This document shows, piece by piece, positions 46,770 to 59,860 of a DNA stretch of 64,000 nt; positions within the stretch are counted from its first letter, which is position 1; each line of letters starts with the position of its first letter. The translations under genes were made by a program, and so were the position numbers. The stretch is from Phoronis australis (taxonomy: Eukaryota; Phoronida; Phoronidae). The notes under the pieces are model-generated. The model saw nothing but the letters and a program-made list of their open reading frames with translations. It made no database searches and was not told where the DNA came from. The stretch covers positions 65,783 through 129,782 of the forward strand of contig NMRA01000277.1 in the NCBI GenBank assembly GCA_002633005.1, given 5' to 3'.

Positions 46770-47045
46770 CAGTTCTTAGTAATTGCATGGAAATTGTGGC
46801 TTTGGGTTGAAAACTGTCGATTTGGCGTATTTTTGTTTGTTTTTCGAGTAGCCGGCTGCATTTCCGATAGCCGTAAAAGGTGGATAAATTGACTTTGGAA
46901 TCAGTTTTGTGCAAGGTTTTTGAAGTCTGTGGCCCATTTATACATGTCCAATTTTCATTCTTTGTACATTCCGTGGAACAGAATGTTGGAGCTGACCCGA
47001 CCTGGTTTTTCAAGCGCCAAATCAGCAAAATGTGTTGAGTGCCAC
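46770..47045 (+). repeat. Dispersed repeat F, copy 3
   Basis: The longest copy of this family. It aligns with 33060-33305 in its left two thirds and with 16500-16705 in its right part, where TGTTGGAGCTG, GACCTGG/GACCTAGTTTTTC and AGATCAGCAAAA-like words are shared. Confidence 0.65.
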
Positions 47046-48110
47046 CTTACAACAGATAGAGACATGACCGGAGATTTCCGTTATTGCACTGCGTCTTTTT
47101 TACAAACTAACCCCGATGCAGTATATGCCGCGTGTGACAAGACAGACGTTCTGCTGTGACCGAGCGGCATCAAAGTCGTATCTAATGGACAATTCCCACT
47201 CAAGCATTAATTCCAACCAATCAGGGAGCGAGAAAATGTTAACACTACAAATGCCCTCCATGTGGATCACGAAAGCAAAAAAAAAGCTTTTCGATGAAAT
47301 TGGGAAATGGATCTCTAGCCGTTGTTGTAATAAGTATTTCGGGGACTTCCGTTTGCGCTTGTGGACTTTACAACGATGTTCTTTTCTAAGAGAATTTTAA
47401 GGCACTTGACATACTCATCTCGGGCGCAACTATGAAGCCAAGGGGAAGTACAGTATAGAAGATTGCATTTCTTACCTCCACTGTGATGATTCACCACTGA
47501 CTTCACTGCACGCCGTATTTCCACTTGGTGCACTTTTTGAGTGTCTCATACTTGGGGCACACTATTCAAGAAGAACGAATAAACATTTTAGCAACCTTGT
47601 ATTCACAGCTCCGACATTCAATAAAGTTTGATTGGCTTGTCACCCAAGCGAAAACTCATTGAAAACACACGCGCTAAAGCCAACATGTTATATTGTTCTG
47701 TATTAGCTTTGATGAGACAGCATAATTTGGTAGGTCGTGTGTGAACTTGGGATATCGGGAGTAAATATACAATTGCGAATTCGTTCAAGCTTGCTAAAGT
47801 TAATCGTTAGCATTTATGGGAATTGTCATTACAAAAAGATATAAAGCATCGAAAAACCACAGGTTTCACCTGATTTCACGTTTAAAAGTTTGTAAACCTG
47901 CAAATTACTTAAGGTCTAGATTGGTTGAGTGACCTTAGCGAGTGTATAAACTTGGATATTTAAAACGTATTTTGAACTATATGAACGGGAGATGCAATGG
48001 AGACGACTGCCAACACGTAAGAGTGCCTCAAAGTTTGACGGGATGGTTTAAATAGTTTATTCCAACATGTGATGGAAAATACATTGCACAAGCTTAACTT
48101 TACATATGTG
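47046..48110. other. No gene seen
   Basis: No recognised feature; several short frames on both strands lack family resemblance. Confidence 0.45.
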
Positions 48111-48178
48111 TATCTCAACCGTAAGGAAAATTACGAATACTGTATATCTCAACGTCATAAGGAAAATTACGAATACTG
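48111..48178 (+). repeat. Tandem pair, about 34-36 bp
   Basis: AAGGAAAATTACGAATACTG is present twice (ends at 48142 and 48178), each preceded by ATCTCAACSGT-like sequence. The frame through both copies stays open and repeats KENYEYCI, but the surrounding 87-codon frame matches no known family. Confidence 0.75.
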
Positions 48179-51100
48179 TATTGGATGGGTCAGCTTTAAG
48201 GTTATATGTAAGCAGGACCCTAGGACAATGTCTAATTCTGGCCAGCTTTGGAACATCGTACCGCAGAAATGGCTAATTGGATCACATAAAACTTTCAGAC
48301 ACTATACTTTATATGATAGAAGCTGTTTTTAACATGTTCCACTTTTGCATGAGGGGCTGTCAAAATTAGGAATTCTATGAGTTTAGAAAACTATAACAGC
48401 GTTTTTGAGGTTTTGTCTTGAGCAATTATATCATACCAAATTAGTTCATGCTCTTGATACTACTGGTTAACAACTGTAAAACTAATCGGCTATTAGAATG
48501 ATTTATACAAGTTTAGCTTGTGAAAATGCTGATAAAACAGAGTGCATCAATCAAGGCAAAGCTGGCATTCCGACTTGCCAAGCGAACGAAATCTTGATAT
48601 TTCTCCATAACTCAGCTGCTTTTAAAAAAGGTTATGAGTTATGGAAAAATATATTTCCTGTCTAGGACCACAGTATACTCGAGTGTTGGATCGCATAAGG
48701 TGTGCACAGCTCATAATAATGAAGGTTGATACAATGAGATTGTTCGGGAAGAAAGTGTTTGTCAGTGTTGTAATATGAGAACGTAGCTTTTACTGGAATG
48801 TCCTCTCCTCTTGAGGAGACATCCACCAGAGACATCTACCGTCAAATGTAAACGTTAGCTTTGAAAGCTGTACACGTATTATTAAGTCCCCAAACTAAGA
48901 TGTTTAAAAATGTGAAAATATAGAGGCAGGAGAGAAAAGACACTTATTGGGTGAACTGTGATTGATTATATTTGCATACCTACAGATGTCCAGTTATTCA
49001 TTTTCACTTCTTTTCCTTGTGATGGGGTGGTGGTTTTTACAAGAAATTAAATTAATATGTACAGAGTGCATATATATCGGAAAATCTTATGAGATTTGTG
49101 TTATAGCGGTGGCAAAGCTTGCAAAACACTAGCGTTATTGAACGCACCTCTAGTCTTTAGAGCAGGGTTACCAGAAGACACAACATATTAACCTGAAAAA
49201 TACCCCGTTTCGTAACGTGTGCTCCGAGAGTACCGTGCTTAGCTGTGGACGTTTTATAAGGTAGATAGGACGTCTGACTAGAAAGCAGACCAGATGTAGG
49301 ACTGTCGAAAAAGTCCAGATCCGGCTAACTTCGGAACATCAAATCTCAGAAATAATTGACTAAAAATTGGAACAGCAATTTTGAGATTTCACCTTTAACG
49401 CTTATATCAAACCAAATGTGGTCGTGCTACTGATGTTTTTGCAACAAATATACCTTTCTTTTTTGGTAAATTTTATTAGAAAAACATGGTCACGTGACTC
49501 AATTGATGGCAGATTGGAGTAAAGTCAAAACCAAGTTCCACAGGCTTTGTACTTTCAGAAAATATGCATTTTTACTGAGTTAAAATCCATAGCTTTGAAG
49601 ACATTTGGCTATTACGCATACTTGTTGATAAGGTCCTACATAACCGTAATACGTCATTTGAATGTAGGCTTCTCAAACAAAGTAGTCATAGTTGTAGCTT
49701 GCTCTCGGATCTGATCAACGTTCACATCACATGTGATTTTTATTTAAGACGGTGGATCAGACATCGGGTGTATCTTCTACTCCGACGCCTTTTTGACATT
49801 GACGTGAAATTCTTTGTGATTCTGTATTCCCAAAAAATACAATGTGAATCATTATGCTTTGTGGCGGAAGCCGAAAACGAGAGAAGTGTCAACAAGGTTA
49901 GTTTTTAAATGTATCTAAAATGCAGTTAAATTACTCCTATCTATCATATTTTTACGTTTAACATTAAAATATCGATCTTGTGTAATCTCCTCTGGTTTCA
50001 CTATTACGCTATTGTTTCGCAGGTATCAAAGTTATATGATGAAGCAATGTTTGTATTTGCTATAAGAAACACGTGTAAAAGACACGTGCAAACACGTGTT
50101 TGTTCTAAAACAACTCCATCACTTTGAAATGTCAATCTGCTATCCCTAATTAAGTTAACACAAACAAGACATCCAACTGATATGTGTATTTGTCACTAGT
50201 GAATACGAGTACATTTCCAAATTAAAATTCTGGCATGAAACTGCTATCATGTTGACTCACGCTACGCTGGCTACGTAACAGACAGTTGATTGAAAAACGC
50301 ATACTTTTGATTTTTACCACATACGGCTACAAAATTGGTCTCAATTTGTTCCTTACTGAGATGGGAAGGAATTTCGAGACTTGCAAGGAAGAGATTGTTC
50401 GTTACTCCGTGAGACCATGCTTAGCGCGTAGAATGAGACGCCACGATCAGCCTACTTGCAATGCCTGTCTCCCGTTCATTAACGCTAGAACCTCGCTAAA
50501 AAGGAAGACTTCGCGAGATTACGTGAGATATTGCCGTGTTTTTTTAAATGAGAGCACGTGACTTTGATTGTATTTTAGCTAGGTCATAGCTTACATGTAG
50601 GTCCTAGCGTTATTGAACGCACGCCTGGTCTCAAGCAATAAAGAACTAACATGTCTTTCGAAGTCCAGAAATCACATCTAATATCACGTTGCAACTAGTT
50701 GAGACCAATTTCATAACAGTAAAAGATCTAAATTAAACGTTTTGCGATGGCTGATGGTCGCTTGAACAAAAAAAAACGATTATTGCGATAATATGATATT
50801 CGAATTTTTCACAATTATTTGAGGAGTAAGTGCACGGAGTTCCCTACTCGCACACGAAAGGTAGAACGGAAATCTTTTAAAATCCTTTCCACATGTTTTA
50901 AAATAATGTCAATATCCACACTCACTTCTTGATGTTTGAAACACACCCGCATTATGATCAGAGTTAAAACGACGGCACGGAAAAGGTCTGATGCTCGCCA
51001 CAGGCGACAATTTCGCACTGAGTAAATTGTCTCCTGAAGAGGTTTGCTCAGCAGGTATAACTCTAAGATTCTGATCAGTCATGAGTTCCCTGCGAGATGT

Positions 51101-54100
51101 CGTCGTGTATTACGAGCATAGCACGTGATCGCATTAGCGTTTACTTTCGAGTGTTCAGTGGGAACGGTTCGTTATTCGATGAAATTACTGCATAAAACCA
51201 ATGAATCAACGAAAAACTCAATTGGTAGGAATTAGATCTTTTCTCATAAAAAGACATGGTCACGTGACTTGACAGACTTTGATGAAGAAACTTGGTACAC
51301 TGTACCTCATAGACAGGTCTGGCTAATTTTCTAAAAAAGTTATAGAATTCAACATAGTAAAAGTATATATTTTCTAAAAGAATAAAGCTCATGAAATTTC
51401 ATTTTTGACTTTGATGCCAGTCTGTTAAAAAACATTAAGCTAGAAAAAAAAAGTGATTTGATAGCAAAACAACGGCATCATGACTTTTTACATTTTAAGT
51501 GAAATTCGCTGTCACAGATTTTTATGTACAGTTTCGTATTTACGTCAGCAACTTTTGAGTTTGTTCTTTAAAAACATCACCAATTTTAAAGAACTTATCA
51601 ACTTTACAACTCAAAATTGCTTCCGCATGGTATGTGGGTGAATATCAAACAACGAGATTTTCTAAAACTCAATAAACAAGTGAACACGGTCCATTTTCAG
51701 CCAACATTATGCTGCCAATGTACACAGTCATTTCGGATGACCTCAAACACTTTAAAATCCGGTAAACATTTAATTTAAACACTAGTTTTCCAGTCTAATA
51801 GTTGTGGCCCTCCATCTGGTATGAAGACAAATGGCGCGAAAGTTTTACTCGGTCTCGACACGTGTAATTTCTAGCGTCATTGTTCATCTCATTCCAAATG
51901 AACACAAAAACTCCCTCTAGTTCTTGAATCCTGACAACGGAAGGATTAGAGTGGCATTAAAGGATTGTCATAGGACAGTTATCAAGTAGCGTTGTATTAT
52001 GACTAGGAGAGAAGTTAATTCCCTTTCTATGACCAACCCAAATACATTTTGTTTTCTCGATAATATGGTTTCGGTTTCATGCAAGAAAATTTTGCAAATT
52101 GTTCATTTTAATTCAAAGGACGATTTGAGAGACTAATTCAGAACCTTCCAAAGTTAAACTTGTGTCGTCGACGTGCTCAAAAACACACCTAACTTATCAT
52201 CGGTGATACCACCATCCTGTAGAACTAAATTACCTAATATGTTGACGTTTTATAAAAAAGTAAGGAGAAACGGGGTATTCTTGGCGACAGCCTCGCCAAA
52301 TTTCAAAAGACAAAGAAAAATGACGTCACTGCTTTCTCCCATGCTACTGATTGGTATTTGAATAACATCTGTTCGAAAACATTTTTTGTTTAATTAGTAA
52401 AGACTTGTTGAAAGTTTTACATGTATTTCACGCAAAGCATGCTTTTAAAGTCAAATTTACCCTTGGCGGTTCACTTCCATGCGCCCGGCATCCGCCCCAG
52501 TCGCAAAGTGAGACATACGTATTTGCGTTTTTCGTTCAACTTACTGAAATGTTGTGTAAAGAGATCCTTCATGGTGATTTTCATTGTTAAACAACGTGTT
52601 CTTACCGTAGTTCTTTTAGACATCAATGATCGCAATACAGAAACTCAGCGTCAGCTAAGTGCAGTAGGTGCCAAGCGATGCATTCATAGTTGTTTCCTTT
52701 TCCAATTGTCAGAGGAAAATCCTCTGCACGTATCTCGTATTAACATATGAATAAGAAGACTGTACTGGGTTCTCCATCAGGTAAATATTAAGAGATACAT
52801 GGAGTTTTTGATGACCAATACGCGCTCAAATTCTGAAATCTGAATAAACGCATAGAAATGTATAGCAAAGTTTTTTCAAAATTATTTAACAAATGTGCGT
52901 TATCTCATACATTACGCAGATATCGCATAAGGTAGAATAAACAGTTTCATACAACTCAAAATCGCGTTAACAAATATGCAAAAACGCCGAGTATCGTACA
53001 TCGTGACCGACGACAGAAAGTACTTTGAAGTCGATTTGTAATACGACCTGACGGAAAGTAATAGCAAGATTTCAATTTAACTGTGGACTTTCGTGAAGAT
53101 AACTTGACACTTCGTCGAATTCATGCTGACCCGTAACTTCACAAACGTCGCAAACGTGAACGAATAGTTGATGCAGTAGTACATTTCAACCGTATATGAG
53201 TCTTCAAAACAATATGAACAGTTTGCAAAATGTGCATGCCTTCTTTCCAGCGTCATTATCAGTTTGTTACTCGATCACTCGACAGTGTCATCGACATATC
53301 TAATTTGTGAAAAACTAACGAGAAACAATCACAGTTCACAGCAATTGCACGGAAGAAGGTAACCGGAACGACTCACGCCCGTAACGACGAGAGTAAATGT
53401 TATGGAGGACAGTTTTTAACACGAGCACGCCTAGATTAACGCGCAAACGAGTCATTCCCACACGCGTTAATAAGTTGAATCCTTGGAGTTCCATATGTTA
53501 TTGGGTTGACCATTGCGGGACTTATCTCCACGTGTTTATGAGCGGCATGATAAGTTTTGCAAGTGGCTGGTCTGTTGTGAAGGACGTTTCGTCTTAAACG
53601 GACGAGTAACAATGCAAGTGTGTGTGTGCAAGAAGAGATGTTATTGCATTATTCAGATATAACCGTTCCAATATTATCTCAAACCAACAATTAAAAGATC
53701 CTTCATGCCGCATGTATTCAATTACAGGTATTTCATTCAAATGGAAACATGCCGTCTGGTCTAAAGCAGCATGAATAACCCGTTCCTGAAAATGTGACCG
53801 TGATGTGTCCGTAGGCCTACACGTACTAAATGAATATGTTTGGTGCCCATGGTCGACTCTAATACATTTACTTGGATTTCGTGTTGTGAGTTATGGTAAG
53901 TCAGCGTTCTCAATAGCCAGGTTATCACCTCAAAAACTACTGTAAGCAAGTGATTGCTACGATGTTGTCATAAGATTCTCAACGCTCTAGTAAGCATTCC
54001 ATACGGGGAGAGACTGCACCAGTTATAGGTCGGAGGAAATACATGTACGTCTCTTAATCTACGGCGTGATGTCGGTTCGACAAGTCACGCAACACAACGC

Positions 54101-54239
54101 TTACATGTAACTCGGCAAAATTGCTACAAGAAACCCCTGCTTACATAACTCACATTCTATTATTGTACATGCACACGCTGTAGAGGGTGGTGCAAAAAGT
54201 AGAAACAACCTACTTTAAAATGCCTTGATCACATAATGG
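48179..54239. other. No gene seen; diverged local duplications
   Basis: Segments at 48225-48480 and 49315-49440 share words in the same order (CAGCTTTGGAACATC/AACTTCGGAACATC, ATATCA-ACCAAAT). A 19-base word, TAGCGTTATTGAACGCAC(C/G), recurs at about 49132 and 50604. ACATGGTCACGTGACT recurs at 49486 and 51256. These indicate old repeats, but boundaries are unclear. No exon or RNA gene was recognised. Confidence 0.45.
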
Positions 54240-55270
54240 GCGATGCTCTGCCGATCCTGCCTACAGAGTTCTACCTTGACGGTTACAATGATCGGGCGAT
54301 CTTTCATCGGATTAGTAGCCGGTCCGATGAATTTCAGATCTATTAACAATATTATATCTGTAAACAGTCAGACAGTTGCCGGTAGGGTGCGTCGCCCGGA
54401 TATCAGGGCCAGAAATCACCAACCACACTTTTAAGCTAAAGTAAAAATGATTCCGCCGCTCCGCCAATTTCCCAATCCCACACTAAAAGGCGATATTGTT
54501 CGATATCCGCCGGCAATCGTCCGATGCCCGGGATACAGCCGCGGCTGATAACCGGCAAAAGTATTGACATTGGAGTAGCCCCCCCCCCTTCCTTTACATC
54601 TTTTTAATGTGGTCGCTATTCTCAATCCGAGAACCAAATCGCGGAATCGACTACGCATCACCAGATATGTGGTCTTCAAAAATAAACGCCACCAGCATGT
54701 CGTTTGTGAGCGGACACATTTCTTTGAAAATATCGGTTAGCCCGTATTAGGGCAGCGCGTGATGCGGTAACGACGCCAGAGCATCGGCAGACCGTCGGTT
54801 CATCGTCGGCCCATAGATCAAACACAACTCCTCATCATCTGCCGACGCATGATCTACAATTTAAACTGGATCACATAAAACGAAAATCAGCTGGGTGCCG
54901 GAAAAAAATAACTTTGCCGGTGACGCATCGGTTCGGGATTTTTAACCTTGACGCCCGGTGGACGTTCCTGATAATCTTCTCATAAGCGCCCGACGTTCGT
55001 CTGATATGACCATCTACTAAAAAGTTTTCACTTATGAACGCTTGTCTGCCGTCTGATTTGCATTTTTATCAACCCAAAACCATACCAGTCTTCCTACCGT
55101 GAGAAGTCTACATTCGGTGATATAATGCGTTAAGGCTCTGCCCGCCCGTGATTGGCCTGAATATTGGTAGTTTTGATGCAATGCTAATTACTCGTAAGAC
55201 CTCTGATGGGTCGCCTTTGTGAACGTTTAGTTTACCCGTCTGATCTGACTTCTGATCAGACGTCTTAACT
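54240..55270. other. GC-rich block, unassigned
   Basis: This kilobase is richer in CpG than its surroundings and contains recurrent words such as GCCGGTAGGGTGCG, CCGCCGGCAATCG, ATCGGCAGACCGTCGGTTCAT and CTGCCGACGCATG. It may be a transposon of a type I cannot name or a CpG island. No open frame here is protein-like. Confidence 0.3.
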
Positions 55271-55294
55271 CCAAACTTAAAATCCTTGAGGTTT

Positions 55295-55970
55295 CAGTGG
55301 CGGATCTAGGATATCGTAAGGGGGAAACATTTTGTCTCGTAAACAATCGATCAAAGCGTAGCGCCGAATGTCGGAGGTCGATAGGGGGTTTCCTCCCTTC
55401 CGCCGAGGGGAAAATTTTGTTTTTGTCACTGAAAGCAAGCATTTCTTTGCTTTCTGAAGTGTAATTAGCTCTCAACGGCTCTGCTTTGGCCTGGTCGCTA
55501 TTTGAGACTAGCGCGGCAAATTTCCACGACTCATATCGCATTCGGGAATCCGACGTCGTCGCACGGCAAATTTTCAACTCGTCAAGTTGCCACTAAAAGC
55601 GCCGTTGATTCTAGACTTTCACTTGCTCTCCATCTTACCAGCAGCTTCTGCTTTTTCATCATCACTCACCTTCCGGTTTCTTTGAGAAAATGAAGTAATT
55701 TTCTTCATTGCACAGTGGAGCAGACGACGGAAACGCAGTGGAAGTGCGCAGTGTCATGCACTGCCGGTCGCGTATATCGACCGGGAGCGGCTTACTTAGC
55801 CATAGCTACCGTTACGATTGCGCCGATTGTCTGAATCTGACATATGCACACACAAACTAAAACTCTGACTGCACACATTGTCAAATCTACTTTCGGCGCG
55901 TATAGTGTTAATTACCAATGTTAAATAATAAACTCAATATTTCCTTACGCTTTTGCTGTTATATTTTGTA
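55295..55970. mobile_element. Terminal-inverted-repeat element, copy 2, one end lost
   Basis: The left end CAGTGGCGGATCTAGGATAT is nearly identical to the right end of the element at 19730-20523. The interior matches that element in reverse from about 55600 through ATAATAAACTCAA-ATTTCC near 55940. The far terminal repeat is not found after about 55970, so this copy is truncated or its end has decayed. A 116-codon minus-strand frame crosses the terminus and is not a gene. Confidence 0.7.
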
Positions 55971-57540
55971 CGGAGTAAGTCTTGCGCTTCGAGAGAATGA
56001 AATACATTATGGTTAGACCTGCTATGAGAAGCTCTTCAACACGCTCCAAGAGTTAATCATGTACTTCAAGATTGCTTGTTCAAATCAGCGAAATCCAATG
56101 AAATGAGAGCACGTCACTAAACGCAATATACACGTAGTTTCGAAACATCCTTTCTTAATTTCGCAGTCAAAGGCTGCGGCCGGCAGGATGTCAAATATAC
56201 ATTAGATCATTACGCGAAACCATCAACTGTCCATAAAGTAAATTTTCCAGTTGACAGATTTAAATTATTGTCCACCTAATTCAATTACTAGTTCTAAATG
56301 TCTGCTTTATTGAATATTTCGTTGGATAAGTAAGACAAAAGACATGACCCTGGACTCGCGATTGTGTGATCATAAATTACTATGATTATGAAATCTACAT
56401 GTGTATTGGGCGCACATACAGCATGTTGACGTTATTATAGCGACAAGGCACAAGTGTCCTTCACCATCAACATTAGCATAACTAAAATGAGTGTTATTGA
56501 TAATTATCAGCCGTTGGAAAAGCTTGTTGTTGTTGTAGCAACCCTACGTTCTCTGACATCCAAATATTTCGTTGCCAATGACGTTTGTAGCAATTGGCAG
56601 CAATTTCACTACCTGTACATTGTATGATTCATTCGCTGTATCACTAAAGTCTCTACAACGTCCTACGTTTTTGCAAGCAGACGAGAGATTTTGATAAAAA
56701 TCATCTATCGTTGACAGAGATAACTTAAGTCGTGCATTAAGCGAAACATAAATTTGACGAATTTCATGAAACAACCAATATATCCCCTTTCGCTGTAGTA
56801 GCTGACTTTGTAACGAGTGGAGATGAATTACGTCGAGTACGGTTGTTTTAGTTTGAGGAAATAATCATGTACAATGGCAACAAAGATCAATTTGGCATTG
56901 GTTCCCAGATTGGCGGTATATGAGGAAGTACTGCGGACCCGTTCAAAAATAATAGTTCTGGCTAGAGAAAGCAAGTGAGAACGCGTGTATCGCTGAAAAT
57001 ACATTGCGATATCTCGCGGGGACTTGCATGATCTCGCCAAACTCACTTACAGATGTTAACTTTGCTGGGCGCCTTTACTTCACTAGCCTGTTGCCTGGTT
57101 ATCTGGAGAACTCACTTCCATTTTTAGTCATAATTTCGGATAGCGGAACATAAAGATCTCGCAAAATTACGCGACTAGAAGGCGAGTGCTCAGCGAGCAT
57201 GATCGGAAGCTTCTTATGCTAAACGGCGGCCACTGAAGTGGTTTGATAGGAAGGCTGGGAGGTTGAATTGAAGTCACTGTTCCTGTTCCATATCGAAGAT
57301 TTTTTCGCTCCAGGTGCAAGTTGTACCGTCTTGCTTCTATGTAACGAAACCCAGACTTACGCCCTTGCAAGTAATCAGTTACAACTTAGGTGACTATTCA
57401 AGTTGGTGCAGTTTCCTTTATTTGAAAACGTGGGTGCAGCTGGAGAATGTCACGTGGGAGCCTTGATCTAATCTCACAAATGAAGTTAGGTTTCAAAAAA
57501 CATAACCTCATTTGTGAGACTTTTGAGCAAATTAAAATGC
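55971..57540. other. No gene seen; two adjacent minus-strand frames
   Basis: Minus-strand frames at 56828-57046 (72 codons) and 56544-56774 (76 codons) are close together and not repetitive, with a protein-like mix of residues, but neither is recognised. No other feature was found. Confidence 0.35.
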
Positions 57541-57723
57541 TTTGCCAAAAAATGGAGCGAGCGTGGTTGCGAGAGGGTTTCCCTCCTCCCGTGTAAAAAT
57601 TTTTGGGATTTTTAGTAGCTAATTTCGTTTTTCTGGCGATTTTTTTTTTCCAGTTTTTATTTTTGATCCTGTCCCGAGGGGGGGGTTTAAACCCCCTGAA
57701 CCCCCCATGTAGATCCGCCTCTG
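57541..57723. mobile_element. Terminal fragment of a CAG-type inverted-repeat element
   Basis: The right end is the complement of CAGAGGCGGATCTACATGGG, followed inward by a GGGGGTTTAAACCCCC palindrome and a T-rich stretch. It resembles the termini at 12238, 20523 and 55295. The partner end was not found. Confidence 0.5.
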
Positions 57724-59860
57724 GACTCTAAGTAATGACGCTCCGTTTTAATAACAACACTAGCGAACGCCAGAGCCAAGTGTGACTCAGTGTTGCGTCT
57801 TACAGTGAAATGCGGACAAATTTTTAAGTTACGCCGCAAATTGATTGAACTGGGTGGGCCTGTTTCATTAAACCTGACTAAAGGTCAAAGTCATCAATTT
57901 TGTAATACTGAATAATTAATTTTAGTTTGACACATAATTGTTAGTTCATCGCAGTTAAGCAATAACTCATGTATGGGATTACATAGCTATGTATTGGTTT
58001 CAAAATCATGGACTTGCTGAAGTGCATTACCATTTGGAAACAACTGAACACAAAATGTCTGACTTGGTCTGGAGTCACTTTTCAGGTGGGCCATGTATTG
58101 TGCACACACAAAGATGGATTTTTACATTTCTTGTACGACAAGAGGCCATACTTGAACTTACAGAAGACTGGGTGCCCGCTCCCACCGCCGTTGACAGGGC
58201 TTGCAAAAACGTTTAATCTCCTTCAACTTGTACTTGGGCACCCCTTGCGGAATACTAGATCCGTTCGTTGTAGACGGGATTTTTTCTTGCGCTTCACCTG
58301 CTTACAACAGTTATTGTTTATAAACTATTGAACTAAAATGTGTGTTCACACACAAACAATAGTCCAAAAGACGTTGACAAGCCATCGATATTCTTATTAA
58401 ATCCACTAATTAAGGAGGCCAATAATTGCTGGTTGTTTGTTCTTTTGTAATGTTAAGATTTATGATCAATACCGAGGAACTTTTCTTTTCAGACGAAGCT
58501 ATTTGAATGAAAAGTTAAAGCTGTACACCATCCCTCTCCCTTCGGTTTTTAGGAAATTCTATTTTTCCCAAAAATGGACTACAAGGAATGCCGTTGATCT
58601 TTGTACTAGCTCTTGGGAATTGTCATTTAGTTTATTCTTAAATTTTGCGGATCGATTTTTATATTCGTGTTTTGAAATTTGATCGAATTAATCTCCTACT
58701 TATCGCTCGTGACATTTTCTGTTGGGGTTGATCGTCTGGTTCCCACGCATCATTCAATGACCTAAATCACCCAGGTGATGTTATTTCAAACGACTGGTAA
58801 AAATGCGCAAACGAAGTTGTAACTAACCGTAACGGTTTTTTGAAGATAGACCTGCCATTGACGTTGGAGTTGGTAATTTGCAGAAAAATAACGAATGCAT
58901 GCGGAGGCAAACGGAACTTTCGTTGAGTGGTACGAGAAAAAAGACGGTGTGCTGAGTAGGAGTGATGTACGATCTCAAACGACTATTTTCACTGATAGCT
59001 TCTCGGAATTTTCTGCTTTCCAAACCACACCTAACCATTCAAACTCATTGACATTTTCAAGTGAACTTAATGAAGCGTGACAACTTTACTCGTTCGACCG
59101 AAATATTCCTTGATATGATAAACTTCGACTTATCATGATTTCATACTTTAGAGGTGAAATCTCTCGCTCTGTGATCTCCGTAATTGGCGCAAAAGTCGCT
59201 TCTAGAATTATCATCGTTAACGAATTTTTCGTTTTGTAATCCTTGGATGTGCTGGTTCATAAAACATTGAATAAGTACTGCTAAAAGCAAATATTGCAGA
59301 ATTCGTATGATTGACAGCTTAGTTGAGTAGGCAATCAATCGACACGTGCTCGGATTTTACTCAGTAAATAAAAACCGTGGTGCCAGCACTTTGCAATTGA
59401 GGCCGGTCTGGAGCTAAATTTCAGAAAACCGAACTGATGGATTCTAGTCTATCAAGTTGGAACATGTCTCAAAATGTCGATTTAAAAATCACTTATTTTC
59501 CAGAATTATATTGACATTGTTATGCATAAGTAAACTTCATTTGTTGTTTCACCATAGAATACAGTGCATGTAAACAAACGAAGTGTTGAGTGGCAGTTGC
59601 ACCAAATTTTAGTTTAGGCAAATTTACAATATATTTAATTATTTCCTTGCAGCTCGTACTCTGGGTACAGAGGCAATCACGCGTGAAAGGTGACGATGCT
59701 AGCTGGCATAGACCTTATAACATGGAGTTAAACCTCATAAATGTGTGAACGAACTATTTTACAATTCACACGTCTCAGCTTTTATTGACGCTGTAAAAAT
59801 GCCAATACACAGTTTAACCCAAATACAGAAGCCACAAAGTGTTATTTGCTTTGCACTACT
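57724..59860. other. No gene seen
   Basis: AT-rich. Two overlapping plus-strand frames at 57989-58331 are unrecognised. Confidence 0.45.

Noticed and set aside
49699-49908. Possible exon ending AACAAG followed by GTTAGT, a donor-like site
   Set aside because: The 69-codon translation matches no family, and no paired acceptor or neighbouring exon could be identified.
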